Notes under the pieces: model-generated
The model's database searches: none
What the model was told of the DNA's origin: nothing
Seen by the model: the letters and a program-made list of their open reading frames with translations, nothing else
In this document: piece by piece, positions 62,606 through 64,000 of the stretch
Layout of the letters: every line of letters starts with the position of its first letter
How positions within the stretch are numbered: position 1 is the stretch's first letter
Source: CAZRIZ01 sp050950465
GTDB taxonomy: Bacteria; Patescibacteriota; Saccharimonadia; Saccharimonadales; Saccharimonadaceae
DNA: 64,000 nt
Direction of reading: 5' to 3'
Assembly: GCA_050950465.1 (NCBI GenBank)
Contig: JBMNHQ010000002.1
Location: 310,001 to 374,000 of the forward strand
Translations under genes and position numbers: made by a program

Positions 62606-63472
62606 ATGGCTAATAAAAAAGCCAAACCGAAAGCAAAAGCCAAATCAAAGAAAACTGCAAGCAAGGCTAAAGCGACCAAAACGCCAGTCAACAAGCGCAC
62701 CACTACTCGTGTGGTTTCCGCTAAAACCGACGCGAAAGAAGTTAAAAAAGGCAATATTTTTATGCGGTTTGTTAATTATACGCTCATGCCTAACACAATT
62801 CGCATGATTGTTCTAGAGCTTCTAGGTGCTTTTATGCTAGCAGTCACATTTGTGCTAACCCAAGGACACCCGATGTATATGATGTTCTCAGTCATCGCCG
62901 TTTTCTTGGTATTTAGTCACGCAACTGGCGGGGCATTTAATCCAGCCCTGACCTTTGGTCAATGGATTACCCGTAAGATTTGTGGTGCTGCTATGATTCT
63001 ACAAATTGTAGCCCAATTCTTAGGTGGTATGCTAGCACTAGTTGTCCTAAACGCCTTCATTGGCGCAGCTGCAGGCGCTGAATCAGCTTATGGCGCAATC
63101 GAACTATTTAGTATGCAGGAAATTATGGCCGGCAAGGAGTGGTACCTATTTGCTGCTGAAGTCGTCGGCATGATAATTATCGCCCTAGCTCTTGGTCGTA
63201 TTACTAAAGCTAAAGCTAGTAATCACTTAGAAAAATCTTTGACAGTTGGCTGTGCAGTCTTTGCTGCTATGCTATTAGCTGGTACTGCCGCTAATTATGC
63301 CAGTGGTATGTCAGTACTAAATCCAAGCATCCTTATGACGCTACAAGCCTTTCCACACAAAAACTGGGTATGGCTGGTATCAATCTATGTGATTGCCCCA
63401 TTACTTGGTGGTGCAATTGGCTATGTCTTAACTGACTTACTACAGGAAAAAGCATCAACCAAAGTGCGCTAA
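62606..63472 (+). CDS. MIP-family channel (aquaporin-like) with atypical second NPA box
   Basis: This is 288 residues: a Lys/Ala-rich cytoplasmic tail of about 50 residues and six membrane helices with two half-helices. The first box is GGAFNPALTFG; the second is SGMSVLNPSILMT, that is NPS and without the arginine of the selectivity filter that normally follows. The channel is therefore unlikely to be a strict water pore and may pass a larger or neutral solute. ATG 62606 follows AAGGAGG; ATG 62561 upstream has no such signal. It is a single gene with its own terminator. Confidence 0.88.
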   Translation: MANKKAKPKAKAKSKKTASKAKATKTPVNKRTTTRVVSAKTDAKEVKKGNIFMRFVNYTLMPNTIRMIVLELLGAFMLAVTFVLTQGHPMYMMFSVIAVFLVFSHATGGAFNPALTFGQWITRKICGAAMILQIVAQFLGGMLALVVLNAFIGAAAGAESAYGAIELFSMQEIMAGKEWYLFAAEVVGMIIIALALGRITKAKASNHLEKSLTVGCAVFAAMLLAGTAANYASGMSVLNPSILMTLQAFPHKNWVWLVSIYVIAPLLGGAIGYVLTDLLQEKASTKVR

Positions 63473-63490
63473 TTAGACTCAGTCTAAACA

Positions 63491-63518
63491 AAAACATCCC
63501 CACCTAGGGGATGTTTTT
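63491..63518. terminator. Bidirectional terminator between MIP and rmuC genes
   Basis: AAAACATCCCC (63491-63501) pairs with GGGGATGTTTT (63507-63517) across a five-base loop, with T-runs on both strands. Confidence 0.93.
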
Positions 63519-63523
63519 ATAAG

Positions 63524-64000
63524 TTAATCGATTTGTGGTCGATCAATTAATTCGACCTCTATACTAGGTTCGCCGCCTGATATTCTTACAACATCCTTAT
63601 CGACTTTCGCAAACTCTTTCGAAGCATTATTATAGTGATTAACCGTCGTACCAAGCGAGTTGCCTAACTTCTTCATATACTCATCATACTTAGCAATATG
63701 TTGACCAAGTTGACCAACTCGCACCTGAATATCCTTAGCTTGCTCTTCGATTTGTAAGCTCCTTAACCCCTGTAAAACAGTCTGTAAATAAGCCATGAAG
63801 CTGGTTGGGCTAGTGATAATAACGTGCTTATCGCGAAAAGCATATTCGATTAAATTGCGCGAACTACCACCCTGACCAACATTATTAATTAGTAAATCAT
63901 AATAAAGTGATTCACTTGGTATAAACATGAAGGCAAATTCCATTGTACCCTCGCTGGGGCGAATGTATTTGGCAGTTTCGTCAATTCGCGCTTTTAAGTC
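63524..64000 (-). CDS. rmuC: DNA recombination protein RmuC (partial)
   Basis: Only the C-terminal ~158 residues are in the window; the N-terminus lies beyond the right edge. The frame is open to 64000 and shows the RmuC signature: YIRPSEGTMEFAFMFIPSE, VIITSPTSFMAYLQTV and the following helical coil. RmuC is a nuclease-related protein that limits DNA inversions. The product ends before the bidirectional terminator. Confidence 0.92.
   Translation of the reverse strand, partial: DLKARIDETAKYIRPSEGTMEFAFMFIPSESLYYDLLINNVGQGGSSRNLIEYAFRDKHVIITSPTSFMAYLQTVLQGLRSLQIEEQAKDIQVRVGQLGQHIAKYDEYMKKLGNSLGTTVNHYNNASKEFAKVDKDVVRISGGEPSIEVELIDRPQID

Noticed and set aside
1..64000. UGA recoded as Trp or Gly (as in some CPR phyla)
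   Set aside because: UGA ends gatC and others precisely at overlaps with the next gene, and conserved tryptophans are coded by TGG.
1..64000. CRISPR arrays, prophage or insertion sequences
   Set aside because: No spaced direct repeats, integrase, transposase or terminal inverted repeats were found by eye.

Overview
This window reads as ordinary core chromosome of a small-genome bacterium of the Candidate Phyla Radiation (Patescibacteria); Saccharibacteria (TM7) is my best guess. The reasons are an AT-leaning composition, compact housekeeping operons, RNase J, a class A penicillin-binding protein, a clpC-radA-PIN/TRAM block and GatCAB for glutamine tRNA charging. There are no phage, transposon or CRISPR signatures. 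UGA is used as a stop, so the code is standard. The phylum is inference, because no rRNA is present.

Layout. 1-5.3 kb: rpoC (cut by the window edge) and rpoB. 5.4-7.6 kb: three small orphan genes, each with its own promoter and terminator. 7.6-14.1 kb: clpP, a DHH phosphoesterase, carbonic anhydrase, tRNA-Leu(UAG), an orphan, a large exported membrane protein and a K+-dependent membrane pyrophosphatase. 14.3-18.7 kb, plus strand: an orphan, an FAD oxidoreductase, a SpoU methyltransferase, a small membrane protein and trigger factor. 18.7-24.8 kb: an orphan, then tyrS-pgm-recG-rsmD. 25-34.5 kb: a class A PBP facing nusA and clpC-metalloprotease-radA-PIN/TRAM. 34.5-40 kb: two paralogous membrane proteins, RNase J, a CobW GTPase and an exported HNH nuclease. 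40-47 kb: aminopeptidase N, pilB-rplS-thioredoxin-(rnhB::yraN fusion), a second SpoU. 47-52.8 kb: dnaE, a broken gene, a membrane orphan, YtxH and DUF948. 52.8-64 kb: galU, gatC-A-x-B, a frameshifted GH1 glycosidase, pheST, a MIP channel and rmuC (cut by the edge).

The most unusual content is non-coding. Two gene-free stretches (about 39.90-40.10 kb, minus strand, and 46.91-47.28 kb, plus strand) carry a related structured RNA. A conserved core of about 63 nt sits in a long hairpin whose arms differ in sequence but still pair, and I recognise no known family. Transcription signals also fall into two classes. Many housekeeping genes have an extended -10 (TGnTATAAT) only 6-8 nt before the start codon, as expected for leaderless mRNAs. 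The orphan genes have a leader, often a hairpin close to the 5' end, and a GGAGG-type ribosome binding site. nusA has an intrinsic terminator in its own leader, which suggests autoregulation.

Other points: RpoC lacks all four zinc-ribbon cysteines, RNase HII is fused to a YraN nuclease, and GH1 is out of frame at an A9 tract directly after its start codon.
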